Shown: positions 15,648-25,282, numbered from the stretch's first letter. The stretch: DNA of 64,000 nucleotides from Candidatus Thermoflexus japonica (GCA_002898735.1 BEHY01000001.1:62001-126000); one strand, 5' to 3'. A program made the numbers and translations. The notes: generated from the sequence alone by a model not told the origin.

Positions 15648-17333
15648 CTACGAGCGGCCCGGCAGGAAGACCACAATGCGGGTCCCCTGGCCGGGGGCGG
15701 AGCGGATCGAGAAATGTCCGCCCAGACGCGTCGCCCGCTCATACATTCCCATCAGGCCGAAGTGACCTCGAAGGGCGAGCTCCCCCGGGAATTCCGGGGG
15801 CTCGAACCCCTGGCCGTCATCCTCCACGGTCAACGTCACCCCTTCCGGGCCGAACTCCAGATGGAGCCGGGCATGCTGGGCCCGGGCGTGCCGGATCACA
15901 TTGCTCAGCGCCGCCTGGGCGATGCGGTAAACCGCCAGCTCCACTTCCGGAGGCAGGCGTCGTTCCTCCCCGCTCACCTCCAGCGAGATCTCCAGACCCT
16001 CGGCGCCGGTGGATCGCACCAGAAGCTCCAGGGCCGGAACCAGCCCCAGCTCCTCCAGATCCAGCGGGCGTAGGTCCCGGATCAGCCGCCGGATCCCCTG
16101 AAGGATCTGACGAATCATGGTGGAGAGCGCCTGCAGCTGCTCGCGCGCCGGCTGCATCTCCTCGGTCGCAGGCAGAGCCAGGTCCAGCATCCGGATCCGC
16201 TGGGCCAGGACCACCAGGCTCTGGATGGTCTCATCGTGCAGTTCGCGAGCCAGGCGGAGGCGTTCTTCCTCCTGGGCCCGGGTCATGGCCGCGATGTAAT
16301 CCTGCATCCCCCTCTGGTAACGGCGGATCTGCTCTGCCATCTCCTGCAGGGCGCGTTGCAGTTCCCGGATCTCCTCGACCCCACCCACGGGGGAGCGGAT
16401 GGCTTCGAAATCCCCCCAGGCCAGGCGGATCGCCCGCTGCCCCAGCGTCTGGAGAGGCCGGACGATCCGCCACATGCTGGCATAGAGAGCCAGCAGGGAG
16501 ACGGCGGTGATCGCCAGGATCACCAGCGGGGCCAGCAGAGTGTAGCGGAGCCAGGGGGCCACCACATCGATCCAGGGCTCCTCGATCAGGAAGGCCCAGC
16601 GGGCGGCGGGGATCGGGGCATAAGCGGCGACATGTTCCTCCGAGGTCTCCGGGGAACGGTGGAAGATCACACCCGCCTCCCCGCGCAGGGCGGCGGCCAC
16701 GCCCCCATGCGCCTGGAGGCTCCGCCCCCGACCTGAAGGCACCGTTGAGGCGATGGCCGTACCCTCCGGATCGACCAGGTAAACCACCGCCCGCGGTCCC
16801 GTCCTCGCAGCCTCTTGCAGCGCCGTCCAGCCCAGGGCATCGAAGGAGACCGCTCCGACCGCCCCCCAGCGGCCCCGGGCCAGGCCGATCCAGATCCCGG
16901 GCGTTCCCCCGAAGTCCCCGGGGAGGAAAACCGGCTCGCCCGGCCGTCGGGCCAGCAGGTCCAGGAGGTCCCGGGGATCCGCGCGGAGCGAGCCCGATTC
17001 CGCGATTGAGCGCCGATCCTCAAGGTCTAAAAGAGCAAGGCCCAGATCAAAATCGACCGCGGATGGGTGCAGAGCAGGAAGGACGGGCTTTGAGGGGGTG
17101 CCTTCCACCATGCGGTCCAGCAGGAACTGCAGGATCCGCTGTCGGCGATGGAGGCCTTCCGAGAGGGCGGCCGCGACGCTCCGTGCGACGCGCGCGTCGC
17201 GCTCGGCGACCATCGATCGCATGGCCCGCTGATGGAGGGCGGTGCTACTGAAGGCCACCCCCAGCAGGATCAGGATGAGGGGGAGGAGGGCCCAGAGGAA
17301 AACCTGAGTGAACAATCCGCGCAGGGGACGCAT
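15648..17333 (-). CDS. Sensor histidine kinase (NarX/LiaS-like, HisKA_3)
   Basis: A protein of 561 residues. Helix one is near 12-32, followed by an extracytoplasmic sensor domain of about 230 residues, helix two near 262-285 and a HAMP linker to about 335. The dimerisation/phosphoacceptor helix carries RELHDETIQSL (His near 366), and the ATPase domain shows NVIRHARA, DDGQGF and GLMGMYERA. This is the HisKA_3 type that pairs with NarL/LuxR regulators. The start is one base after the response-regulator stop, with GGAG just upstream, so the pair is co-translated. The stimulus is unknown. Confidence 0.92.
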   Translation of the reverse strand: MRPLRGLFTQVFLWALLPLILILLGVAFSSTALHQRAMRSMVAERDARVARSVAAALSEGLHRRQRILQFLLDRMVEGTPSKPVLPALHPSAVDFDLGLALLDLEDRRSIAESGSLRADPRDLLDLLARRPGEPVFLPGDFGGTPGIWIGLARGRWGAVGAVSFDALGWTALQEAARTGPRAVVYLVDPEGTAIASTVPSGRGRSLQAHGGVAAALRGEAGVIFHRSPETSEEHVAAYAPIPAARWAFLIEEPWIDVVAPWLRYTLLAPLVILAITAVSLLALYASMWRIVRPLQTLGQRAIRLAWGDFEAIRSPVGGVEEIRELQRALQEMAEQIRRYQRGMQDYIAAMTRAQEEERLRLARELHDETIQSLVVLAQRIRMLDLALPATEEMQPAREQLQALSTMIRQILQGIRRLIRDLRPLDLEELGLVPALELLVRSTGAEGLEISLEVSGEERRLPPEVELAVYRIAQAALSNVIRHARAQHARLHLEFGPEGVTLTVEDDGQGFEPPEFPGELALRGHFGLMGMYERATRLGGHFSIRSAPGQGTRIVVFLPGRS

Positions 17334-17334
17334 T

Positions 17335-17997
17335 TCACTCCGCCGCGTCCTCCAGGGAGATCCAGCCCAGCCGGATGGCCTTGAGGACCGCCTCGGTGCG
17401 GGTGTTGACGCCCAGCTTGGCGAAGATATTCATCAGGTGGGAATGGACCGTGCGCTCGCTGATGCCCAGCTGGAAGCCGATGGCCCGGTTGGTCAGCCCG
17501 CGGGCCGCCAGCCGCAGCACCTCCAGCTCCCGCTCCGTCAGGCGCTCCGGGCTGCCCCCAGCCTCCGGCCGCCCCCATTCCTCCACCAGCCGCTCCGCCA
17601 CGCCGGGGTCCAGGACGGAGCGGCCGGCATAGACCATGCGGACGCCCCGGATGAGGTCGTCGGGGCTGGTGGTTTTCAACAGGTATCCACGAGCGCCCGC
17701 GCGCAGGGCGGCGAAGACATAGGGATCATCGTCATAAGCGGTGAGCACCAGCGCCCGCACCTCCGGGTGTTCGGTGCGAAGGCGGCGGAGGACCTCCAGG
17801 CCGGAGAGGCCGGGCATCCGCAGATCCAGAAGGACGATATCCGGGCGGTGGCGGGCGATCAAGGCCAGGGCTTCTTCACCGTTTCCGGCCTCCGCGACCA
17901 CCTCGATGGCGGGATCGCGTTCCAGAAACTGTCGGATCCCCGCCCGGACCGCTGGGTGATCGTCCGCCAGAAGCACGCGAATTCGGGGGGCACTCAT
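17335..17997 (-). CDS. NarL/FixJ-family response regulator
   Basis: A protein of 220 residues with an N-terminal receiver domain (acidic pair Asp12-Asp13, phosphoacceptor Asp58 in LLDLRMPG, Lys in GYLLKTT) and a C-terminal LuxR helix-turn-helix (LTERELEVL to the IFAKLGV recognition region). It is the partner of the adjoining kinase. It is encoded first in the pair, and the kinase follows after one base. Target genes are not evident; the neighbouring copper block or polysaccharide genes are candidates by position only. Confidence 0.93.
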   Translation of the reverse strand: MSAPRIRVLLADDHPAVRAGIRQFLERDPAIEVVAEAGNGEEALALIARHRPDIVLLDLRMPGLSGLEVLRRLRTEHPEVRALVLTAYDDDPYVFAALRAGARGYLLKTTSPDDLIRGVRMVYAGRSVLDPGVAERLVEEWGRPEAGGSPERLTERELEVLRLAARGLTNRAIGFQLGISERTVHSHLMNIFAKLGVNTRTEAVLKAIRLGWISLEDAAE

Positions 17998-18060
17998 CTT
18001 CTCTTCCCGTCGATCCTGTGGACTGATCTCTGCGAACGTTGAAGGAACATGCGATCGGCT

Positions 18061-19494
18061 TTAATACGCCCCCTCCCCCATAATGACCCGTGGGATGGTG
18101 CGAAGCATAATCTCCAGATCCAGCAGCGGAGACCAGTTCTCGATGTAATAAATGTCCAGCAGGCACATCTCGTCGAACGTGAGGTCGCTGCGGCCGGAGA
18201 TCTGCCAGAGCCCGGTCATGCCCGGGACCGCGGCCAGGCGCTGGCGTTGCCAGGGCTTATAGGCTTCCACCTCGGCCGGGACCGGCGGACGCGGCCCCAC
18301 CAGGCTCATCTCCCCTTTCAACACATTGATCAGCTGCGGCAGCTCATCCAGGCTCAGCCGGCGCAGGATCCGCCCCACCCGGGTGACCCTCGGGTCGTTC
18401 CGGATTTTGAAAAGGGGGCCGCTGGCCTCGTTCAGCGCCCGCAGGCGTTCCTGCTCCTGCTCCGCTCCCACCCGCATGGTTCGGAATTTATACATCGTGA
18501 ACAAATGCCCATCCTTCCCCACCCGCACCTGCCGGAAAATCACCGGGCCCGGAGAGTCCAGCTTGATGGCCAGGGCGATCACCGCCATCAACGGGGCGGA
18601 AAGGAGAAGCAGAAGGGTGGCCAGAACCAGGTCCATCGCCCGCTTGATGCGGAACTGCCACGGGGAGAAACGGGCCTCCTTCACGCCGATCAATGGGATC
18701 CCATCCAGATCCCGCACGTCCAGACGGCTCAGGGTCAGCTGGAAAGGATCAGGGACGATCCGCACCGGGATGCGCCGGGCCTCGCAGTGCTGGACAACCT
18801 CCTGAATCCGATCATAGAAGGCCATGGGGAGGGTGATGATCACTTCATCGATCCGGTCTTCCTCCAGAACCTTCGGCAGATCATCCAGGGTGCCCCGGGC
18901 GCGGAAAGGGCCGATATCCGTGCGGGCTTTCGCCGGATCATCGTCCACAAACCCCACGATCCGATACCCCAGCTCCGGCCGGGCCAGGGCGGCCCGCATC
19001 ACCGCTCTCCCGAGATCCCCCGCTCCGACGATCAGCGCCCGCACCACGCCGATGCCCCACCGGCGCATGATCCGCTCCGCCCGGCTTTCGAAAAACCGCA
19101 GGATCCCCAGCAGCATGACCACCAGCAGGGCAGCTTCCAGGAACATCAACCGGGAATAGAACAGGGACTGGGAGAAGAACACCACCGCCATCAGGACCAG
19201 GGTGCTCTTGGCCACCGCGTTCAGGATGCGATACATCTCCTCCAGCCACGGCGCTCCCATCTGGGGGGGATACACCCGGTCCAGGCGAAACATCAGCAGC
19301 AGAAGGGCCGTCCAGGCGATCTGGAACGGGATGTAAGCGGAAAACGGAGCATCGAAGGTGATCTCCCGGAACCATTCCCACCGGTAGCGCATCAGATAAG
19401 CCAGCACAAAAGCGGCCTGGATCACGATCAGATCCAGCCCGATGCGAATCCACCGCCACCACCACGGAACCCGCTGATCCCTTGTGGAACTCAT
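18061..19494 (-). CDS. Polyprenyl glycosylphosphotransferase (exopolysaccharide initiator)
   Basis: A protein of 477 residues. About five N-terminal membrane segments are followed by a nucleotide-binding-like middle region (VGAGDLGRAVM). The C-terminal catalytic domain has KRAMDLVLA, KFRTM, RLSLDELPQLINVLKGEMSLVGPRP and PGMTGLWQ, all hallmarks of WbaP/CpsE-type enzymes that move a sugar-1-phosphate onto undecaprenyl phosphate. It starts surface polysaccharide synthesis at the cytoplasmic membrane. The glycosyltransferase gene just upstream in the same direction likely acts in the same pathway. Confidence 0.95.
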   Translation of the reverse strand: MSSTRDQRVPWWWRWIRIGLDLIVIQAAFVLAYLMRYRWEWFREITFDAPFSAYIPFQIAWTALLLLMFRLDRVYPPQMGAPWLEEMYRILNAVAKSTLVLMAVVFFSQSLFYSRLMFLEAALLVVMLLGILRFFESRAERIMRRWGIGVVRALIVGAGDLGRAVMRAALARPELGYRIVGFVDDDPAKARTDIGPFRARGTLDDLPKVLEEDRIDEVIITLPMAFYDRIQEVVQHCEARRIPVRIVPDPFQLTLSRLDVRDLDGIPLIGVKEARFSPWQFRIKRAMDLVLATLLLLLSAPLMAVIALAIKLDSPGPVIFRQVRVGKDGHLFTMYKFRTMRVGAEQEQERLRALNEASGPLFKIRNDPRVTRVGRILRRLSLDELPQLINVLKGEMSLVGPRPPVPAEVEAYKPWQRQRLAAVPGMTGLWQISGRSDLTFDEMCLLDIYYIENWSPLLDLEIMLRTIPRVIMGEGAY

Positions 19495-19514
19495 CGCGCC
19501 ACTCTTTTTCCGGC

Positions 19515-20666
19515 TCAGGAGTTACCCCGCGAATTTCCCCTATTCATTTTATAAAATGCCACGATGGCTTTTACAGTCGCTTCCCAGGAAAACTGCCGGG
19601 CCCGTGCCAGGCCACGAGCCCGCAACATGTCCCGAAGCGCCCCGTCACGAAGCAGCGTCCGGATCCCTTCCACCCAGCCCTCGACATCGTCAGGATCGAC
19701 CAGGAGGCCTGCCTCCCCAACCACCTCGGGAAGGGAGGACGCCCGGGCGGCGATCACCGGAGTTCCACAGGCCATCGCCTCCAGCGGCGGCATCCCGAAT
19801 CCCTCATACCGGGATGGATAAGCGAGGAGGGTGGCCGCATTATACCAGAGCGGGAGCTCCGCCTCCGGCACAAATCCGATCCAGCGGGCTCGACCTTCCT
19901 GCTCCAGGGCCCGTAATCGGGAAAGGAAAGCTGGCTTCCATCCCCGCCCGCCCACCAGGATCAGCGGGACCGGGGGGGACAGCCGGGCGATGGCTTCGAG
20001 CAGGACCCCCAGGTTCTTTCGCGGCTCCAGCGTCCCGACATAGAGGACAAACGAATCCGGCAAGCCGTATCGAGCCCGAAACGCGCCCACCTCCTTCTCC
20101 GGCAACGGCCGGAAGCGGGGATCGACCCCGGGATAGGCCACCCCTATCCGCTCCGGGGGAAGTTTCCAGAGACGGATGAGATCTTCGCGGGCCGCCTGCG
20201 AGATCGTCAGGATCCCCGCTGCACGCCAACAGGTCAGCCGGGTAAACAGGCGCAGATAGATCCGATTCCATGCCCGAAACGCCTCCGGATGGCGAACGAA
20301 ACTCAAATCATAGACCGTGACCACCACCGGCAGGCGAACCGCCAGCGGCGCGACAAAGGCCATGGCATGCAGCAGATCCCACTCCCCCCGGGCGAGGAGA
20401 AGCGGCAAGGCCAGCTGTTCCCACAGGATCCGGACCAGCGGCCGATGCGTCGGCCAGGTCGTTCGGACCCAGCGGATCCCCGGCGCTTCCGGGGCCAGGG
20501 ACCGCGGTCCGATGAACGCGGTGAAGGCCAGATCGGAAGCGACCCGGGGGAGATGCCGCAGGACCTCGTAGATGTAACGATGGATCCCCGCGCTCCGATA
20601 GGAGGCCTCACCGGCCAGCAGCTGGGCATTCAGGGCGATTCGAATCCGGATAGAATGGGAAGACAC
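19515..20666 (-). CDS. GT4-family glycosyltransferase
   Basis: A protein of 383 residues of GT-B fold. The N-domain begins with IRIALNAQLL and has GIHRYIYEVL. The C-domain has FVLYVGTLEPRKN and the nucleotide-sugar motif EGFGMPPLEAMACGTPVIA, ending with a helical tail. The start is a GTG at 20666 with GGGAG upstream; the frame reaches 21020 in-frame but then overlaps the divergent plus-strand gene. It is a clear paralogue of the gene at 47091-48230, which has near-identical donor-site wording. It lies 20 bases before the glycosylphosphotransferase gene, and its last codons contain the palindrome at 19545-19558. Confidence 0.92.
   Translation of the reverse strand: MSSHSIRIRIALNAQLLAGEASYRSAGIHRYIYEVLRHLPRVASDLAFTAFIGPRSLAPEAPGIRWVRTTWPTHRPLVRILWEQLALPLLLARGEWDLLHAMAFVAPLAVRLPVVVTVYDLSFVRHPEAFRAWNRIYLRLFTRLTCWRAAGILTISQAAREDLIRLWKLPPERIGVAYPGVDPRFRPLPEKEVGAFRARYGLPDSFVLYVGTLEPRKNLGVLLEAIARLSPPVPLILVGGRGWKPAFLSRLRALEQEGRARWIGFVPEAELPLWYNAATLLAYPSRYEGFGMPPLEAMACGTPVIAARASSLPEVVGEAGLLVDPDDVEGWVEGIRTLLRDGALRDMLRARGLARARQFSWEATVKAIVAFYKMNRGNSRGNS
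19545..19558. repeat. Perfect 14-base AT palindrome
   Basis: CATTTTATAAAATG reads the same on both strands and stands out in GC-rich DNA. It lies in the last codons of the glycosyltransferase, about 50 bases before the glycosylphosphotransferase start. It contains TATAAA on the minus strand, with TGTAAA 16 bases upstream, so it could be an internal promoter or an operator. Confidence 0.35.
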
Positions 20667-20812
20667 GCGGCGAGCTCCCAGGATGAAAATTTTCCGCAAA
20701 GGATCCGAGCGGTTGAGCGCCCATCCCAGCAGGTGGGGTGGACCTCTGAAAGCCCCCAGGAAGAGGCCGGCGACGTGGTTTCTATATGATTCTACCCGGG
20801 GAGGGGATCCGG

Positions 20813-21784
20813 ATGGCTCTTTTGCTTCGCGAGGAGGATGTGCAGGCGTTGCTGCCGATCCCGGACGCCATCGAGGCGCTGGAACGGGCCTTCCGCGCCC
20901 AGGCTGAGGGTCGGGCGACCAATGTGCCCCGTGCGCGCGTCCGCTGGCCCCGCGGCGCCCTCCACGTGATGGCCGCTGGCGGGCCAGGGATCGGTTACGT
21001 CGGCTTAAAGGCCTACACAACCGTCGGTGGGCAGGCCCGCTTCGTCGTGCTGCTGTTCGACAGCGAAAGCGGAGCGCTGGTCGCCCTGATCGAAGCCGAT
21101 ATGCTGGGCCGCCTGCGAACCGGGGCGGCCACTGGCCTGGCCACCCGCTACCTCGCCCGCCCGGATGCTCGAATCGTGGGGATATATGGGGCAGGGCGCC
21201 AGGCGGCCACGCAGCTCATGGCGGTTTGCGCCACCCGCGCCATCGAGGAGGCCCGCGTCTACAGCCCGACGCCGGAGCGTCGGGAAGCGTTCGCTCGCCG
21301 TATGACGGAAACGCTCGGGATCCCGGTGCATACGGTGGATCGGCCGGAGGCCGTCGCGGAGGGAGCGGACATCCTGATCACCATCACCTCCGCCCGGGAG
21401 CCGATCCTGCGGGGGGCGTGGCTGCAGCCGGGGATGCATATCAACGCCGCCGGCTCCAACGCGTGGATCCGTCGGGAATTGGATGAGGAAGCGGTGATCC
21501 GGGCGGATCTGATCGTCATCGATGCGCGAGATCAGGGGAAAATCGAAGCGGGCGATTTCCTGGAGCCCCTGGAGCGGGGATGGTTACAATGGGAGCGGGT
21601 CCACGAATTGAAAGACGTGGTCGCCGGGCGGGTGCAGCGCGCCCATCCCGATCAGATCACGCTCTTCAAATCCCTGGGCATCGCTCTGGAGGACGTGGCC
21701 GTTGCGGCCCTGGTCTATGAACGGGCCCGGGCTCAGGGGAGGGGCGAACCGTTGCGCCTGCTGGAGGCCCCGCTCACCGATTGA
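20813..21784 (+). CDS. Ornithine cyclodeaminase/mu-crystallin family protein
   Basis: A protein of 323 residues with the family's two-part fold. It shows a substrate-binding segment (VGLKAYT), LRTGAATGLATRYLARP and a Rossmann motif (VGIYGAGRQAATQL) for NAD(P). Members are ornithine cyclodeaminases, alanine dehydrogenases or imine reductases; sequence alone does not separate these. The start at 20813 has GGGGAGGGG upstream; an in-frame start at 20786 is weaker. It is divergent from the glycosyltransferase and first of a run of plus-strand genes. Confidence 0.9.
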   Translation: MALLLREEDVQALLPIPDAIEALERAFRAQAEGRATNVPRARVRWPRGALHVMAAGGPGIGYVGLKAYTTVGGQARFVVLLFDSESGALVALIEADMLGRLRTGAATGLATRYLARPDARIVGIYGAGRQAATQLMAVCATRAIEEARVYSPTPERREAFARRMTETLGIPVHTVDRPEAVAEGADILITITSAREPILRGAWLQPGMHINAAGSNAWIRRELDEEAVIRADLIVIDARDQGKIEAGDFLEPLERGWLQWERVHELKDVVAGRVQRAHPDQITLFKSLGIALEDVAVAALVYERARAQGRGEPLRLLEAPLTD

Positions 21785-21932
21785 AACGGCAGGGGTCCTG
21801 GAGGAACAGGGTGGGTAGCCTGTCTCCCCCCAGCGGCGGGTTTTCCTCACACGGCCCGAGAGGCTGTGAGGGAAGGAACCATCCAGCCTTTCCGATTCGA
21901 GCCCGACCATGCCCGTCCTGAAGGTGTAAACC

Positions 21933-22739
21933 ATGCCGGAACTCCCCGAAGTCGAGACGCTGGTTCGAGAGCTGCGCCCCCATGTGACGGGTCGCCGGAT
22001 CCGTCAGGTGATCCTGCACTGGCCCGGATGCGTGGCCACCCCCTCCCCTCGCGGGTTCGTCCGGCGGATGAAGGGGCGGGTCATCCAGGAGGTCCGGCGG
22101 CGGGGCAAGTTCCTCTGGTTCGTCCTGGATCAGGGGGCATGGCTGGTTCATCTGAAAATGACCGGCCGCCTGTTCCTGCTTCCCGCCTCCGAGCCGGATC
22201 CTTACGCCCGGGCCGATTTCATCCTGGACGACGGGCGCATCCTCCGGTTCCAGGATCTTCGCAAGTTCGGCCGTCTATACTGGATCGCGGACCCGGAGCC
22301 TATCTTCCGTCCGCTGGGGCCGGAGCCGCTGGATCCACGGTTCCGGCCCGAAGATCTCGCCCGGCAGCTTGCCGGCCGTCGAGGGCGCCTGAAGGCGCTG
22401 CTCCTCCACCAATCGGTGCTGGCCGGGATCGGGAACATCTACGCGGACGAGGCCCTCTGGCGGGCCCGGCTGCACCCGATGCGATCCGCGGCCTCCCTGA
22501 CACAAACAGAGCTCCGACGTCTCTGGAAGGGCATTCGCGAGGCCCTCCTTGCAGGCCTTCGCCATCACGGGACCACCATCCAGTGGTATCGCCGGCCGGA
22601 CGGAGGCAGCGGGGGGCACCAGCGCTATCTGCGGGTCTACGGGCGAGCGGGGCAACCGTGTTTCCGCTGCGGAACCCCGATCACCCGTCAGGTCCTTCAG
22701 GGCCGCAGCACCTACTTCTGCCCGGGTTGCCAGCGATAG
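21933..22739 (+). CDS. mutM: Formamidopyrimidine-DNA glycosylase
   Basis: A protein of 268 residues, normal for Fpg/MutM. The N-terminal PELPEVETL supplies the catalytic Pro and Glu. The H2TH region follows (HQSVLAGIGNIYADEALWRARL), and the C-terminal zinc finger has CFRCG and CPGCQR. The enzyme excises oxidised purines such as 8-oxoguanine and nicks the site. The final Gln-Arg after the last Cys is the usual ending. A GAAGGTG site precedes the ATG. Confidence 0.96.
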   Translation: MPELPEVETLVRELRPHVTGRRIRQVILHWPGCVATPSPRGFVRRMKGRVIQEVRRRGKFLWFVLDQGAWLVHLKMTGRLFLLPASEPDPYARADFILDDGRILRFQDLRKFGRLYWIADPEPIFRPLGPEPLDPRFRPEDLARQLAGRRGRLKALLLHQSVLAGIGNIYADEALWRARLHPMRSAASLTQTELRRLWKGIREALLAGLRHHGTTIQWYRRPDGGSGGHQRYLRVYGRAGQPCFRCGTPITRQVLQGRSTYFCPGCQR

Positions 22740-22799
22740 AGGGGATTCACCCCGTAGTCTCCATTCTGAAATGAGGAAAATTGGGGGAGTTGACGCTCC

Positions 22800-23540
22800 A
22801 TGTGGGCCATTGGGGTGGACCTGGCCTGGTCTCCGCGGAATCCGACGGCCGCGGTGGTCCTTCGCTGGGATGGGGATCACTGGGCCATGGAAGCCTGGGC
22901 GGAGGATCTGGGCTCCGACGCCGAGATCCTGGAGTTCCTGGCCCCTTATCGGGAGGATCCCTGTGTGATCGGGATCGACGCGCCGCTGATCGTCCCGAAC
23001 GAGGAGGGATCGCGGCCCTGTGATCGGTGGATCGCCGCCCGGTTCGGGCGCTACCATGCCGGGGGCTATCCGGTGAACCGGCGCTGGCTCCGTTCCTTCG
23101 GCGGCCTGCGGGGGGAAGCCCTGGCCCGGGCCCTGACGACCGGGGGGTTCACGCTCCAGCCGCCCCTTACCCCGAGGGCCCCCATCCGCGCCGTCCTCGA
23201 AGTCTTCCCCCATCCCGCGGCGATCGTCCTGTTCGGCCTCCGGCGGATCATTCGCTACAAGCGCTTAAGCCGGGGCCCGTGGGTTCGGGGGCTGCGCCGC
23301 TGGCACCGCCAGCTCCTTGCGCTGGAGCGCTTCAATCCTCCGCTTCACTGGCCGGAGACCTGGCGCTCCCGTGGGCGGGGAAACCTGACCCGGCGAAGTC
23401 TGAAGGCCTGGGAGGATCGCCTGGATGCCGCCTTTTGCGCTTATATCGCCGGCTATGCGTGGTTCCACGGTCCGGCCGGCTATGAGCAGATCGGCGATCT
23501 GGAACATGGATATGTGCTCATCCCACGCCATCCCGTTTAA
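22800..23540 (+). CDS. DUF429 family protein
   Basis: A protein of 246 residues matching the DUF429 plan. It starts with IGVDLAW, an RNase H-like first strand with Asp, continues with VIGIDAPL followed by RPCDRWIA, and ends with EDRLDAAFCAYIAGYAW. These Asp residues resemble a nuclease- or actin-like metal site, but no activity is established for the family. It is 60 bases downstream of mutM in the same direction. Confidence 0.85.
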   Translation: MWAIGVDLAWSPRNPTAAVVLRWDGDHWAMEAWAEDLGSDAEILEFLAPYREDPCVIGIDAPLIVPNEEGSRPCDRWIAARFGRYHAGGYPVNRRWLRSFGGLRGEALARALTTGGFTLQPPLTPRAPIRAVLEVFPHPAAIVLFGLRRIIRYKRLSRGPWVRGLRRWHRQLLALERFNPPLHWPETWRSRGRGNLTRRSLKAWEDRLDAAFCAYIAGYAWFHGPAGYEQIGDLEHGYVLIPRHPV

Positions 23541-23664
23541 TATGGAGCGGGCCGCTTCCGGCTCTTTCCCTTTTTCCAGAGCCCTTCAGCCAGCGGGAAG
23601 GAAATGCTCAGGACGGACCGCCATCCCGCATCCGCAACGAAATCCCTCAGGGGGGCGAACTGCC

Positions 23665-24063
23665 ATGAGCGGGGAATGGCCATGCTGCGCGGAGCCGCTG
23701 CCGGAGGAGGTCCGGCGCGGCCTGGAGCAGTTCAACGCCGGGGAGTATTTCGAACAGCATGAAACGCTGGAACACGCATGGCGCGCGGAGACCCGACCGG
23801 TCCGCGAGCTCTATCAGGGGATCCTGCAGATCGGCGTGGCCTGCTACCAGATCCAGCGGGGCAACTACGCGGGCGCATTGAAGATGTTGCGACGCGGCCT
23901 GGCCCATCTCACCCCAATACCGGATCGCTGTCAGGGGATCGACGTGGCCCGCCTGCGGGAGGATGCCCTTCGATTGCTGAAATGGCTCGAGGGCCTGGGG
24001 CCCGAAGGGCTCCACAAGGTCGATGGCCGCTGGTTCCCCCGCGTGATGTTCGCGCCGGAATAG
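23665..24063 (+). CDS. DUF309 family protein
   Basis: A protein of 132 residues. The family signature is FNAGEYFEQHETLEHAW, followed by ELYQGILQIGVACYQIQRGNYAGA. The conserved Glu and His residues sit on paired helices and could bind a metal. Function is unknown. The start at 23665 is chosen because upstream codons in the frame do not resemble the family; a G-rich site (AGGGGGG) precedes it. Confidence 0.88.
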   Translation: MSGEWPCCAEPLPEEVRRGLEQFNAGEYFEQHETLEHAWRAETRPVRELYQGILQIGVACYQIQRGNYAGALKMLRRGLAHLTPIPDRCQGIDVARLREDALRLLKWLEGLGPEGLHKVDGRWFPRVMFAPE

Positions 24064-24123
24064 AAATACGATAAGGGACTGCTGTCTGTGCATCAAGTCC
24101 TGACGGTGACGAGGGGAGGATCC

Positions 24124-25158
24124 ATGAAAGCCGTGGTGATGCGTCGACGAGGAGGACCGGAGGTCCTGCAGGTGGAAGAAGTGCCCACCCCAAGCCCGGG
24201 GCCGGGTGAGGTTCTGGTTCGGGTATATGCCTGCGGCCTGAACCATCTCGATCTCTACACCCGGGCCGGCGCCCAGGGCCGCAAGGCCAAACTTCCCCAT
24301 ATCCTGGGTCTGGAGCCCGCGGGGGAGATCGCGGCCCTCGGCGAGGGGGTGACGGGATGGAAGGTGGGGGATCGGGTGCTGGTGGGCGCTTTCATCGTAT
24401 GTGGGGAGTGCGAGTTCTGCCGCGCCGGGATGGATAACCTGTGTCAGCGGCGGAAGATCCTCGGCGTCGATCGCTGGGGAGGCTATGCGGAGTATGTGGT
24501 GGCGCCAGCCGCCAATCTGATGCCTCTGGGGCCGAACACCTCGTATGAGGCAGCCGCGGCCGTTCAGGCGGCTTTCGGGACCGCATGGCACATGCTGGTG
24601 ACCCGGGCGCGCATTCGACCCGGGGAAACGGTGCTGGTGCTGGCGGCCGGCAGCGGCATCGGCACGGCGGCGATTCAGATCGCCAAACACCTCGGATGCC
24701 GCGTCATCGCCACCGCGAGCAGCGACGAAAAGCTGGAGAAGGCCCGGGCGCTGGGCGCCGATGTGCTGATCAACTACCGGGAACACCCGCGCTTCAGCCT
24801 GCTGGTGATGGAGGCCACCGGGGGGCGAGGGGTGGATATCGTTTTCGAGCACGTGGGCTCCGACACGTGGAAGGAAAGCGTGGCCTCCCTGGCCTTCCGG
24901 GGCCGCCTGGTGTTCTGCGGCTCGACCACCGGCCGCTGGGGGGAGACGGATCTCTGGGGGGTCTTTTACAGGGAGGCCGAGATCCTGGGCTCTTTCGGAG
25001 CCACCCGTGCGGATTTCCAGGCCGTGATGGAGCGGGTGGAACAGGGGATCTTCCGCCCGGTCATCGATCGGATCTTCCCGCTGGAGGAGGCGGCGGAAGC
25101 CCATCGCTATCTGGAGGATCGACGGGTTTTCGGAAAGGTGGTCCTGCGGATCTCATAA
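24124..25158 (+). CDS. Zinc-dependent medium-chain alcohol dehydrogenase
   Basis: A protein of 344 residues of the MDR family. It shows a GroES-like N-domain (CGLNHLDLYTRAG; GLEPAGEIAALGEGV) and a structural zinc site in CGECEFCRAGMDNLC. The Rossmann domain (VLVLAAGSGIGTAAIQIAKHLG) binds NAD(P). The catalytic-zinc Cys is at CGLNH, but the usual second-shell His-Glu is GLEPAG, with Leu in place of His, so the catalytic zinc may be lost and the enzyme may act as a quinone- or enoyl-reductase-like form. The start at 24124 has GAGGGGAGG upstream; a GTG at 24088 is also in frame. Confidence 0.9.
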   Translation: MKAVVMRRRGGPEVLQVEEVPTPSPGPGEVLVRVYACGLNHLDLYTRAGAQGRKAKLPHILGLEPAGEIAALGEGVTGWKVGDRVLVGAFIVCGECEFCRAGMDNLCQRRKILGVDRWGGYAEYVVAPAANLMPLGPNTSYEAAAAVQAAFGTAWHMLVTRARIRPGETVLVLAAGSGIGTAAIQIAKHLGCRVIATASSDEKLEKARALGADVLINYREHPRFSLLVMEATGGRGVDIVFEHVGSDTWKESVASLAFRGRLVFCGSTTGRWGETDLWGVFYREAEILGSFGATRADFQAVMERVEQGIFRPVIDRIFPLEEAAEAHRYLEDRRVFGKVVLRIS

Positions 25159-25243
25159 CCCCCCTCCGAGCCCGTGCAGGGCCTTCCCATATTCCGCTGG
25201 GCTCAGATTCGAGCGGCGGGGTGGCTTCTCCCCTACCTTCGGT

Positions 25244-25282
25244 GGGGCCGGGTCGGCCGCCGGGGTCGACGGGCCCGGCCCC
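25244..25282 (+). terminator. GC-rich hairpin after dehydrogenase gene
   Basis: GGGGCCGGG (25244-25252) pairs exactly with CCCGGCCCC (25274-25282) across a 21-base loop. It lies about 85 bases after the dehydrogenase stop and 70 bases before the convergent tmk stop. There is no T tract, so it may act with Rho or work as a bidirectional barrier. Confidence 0.5.
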
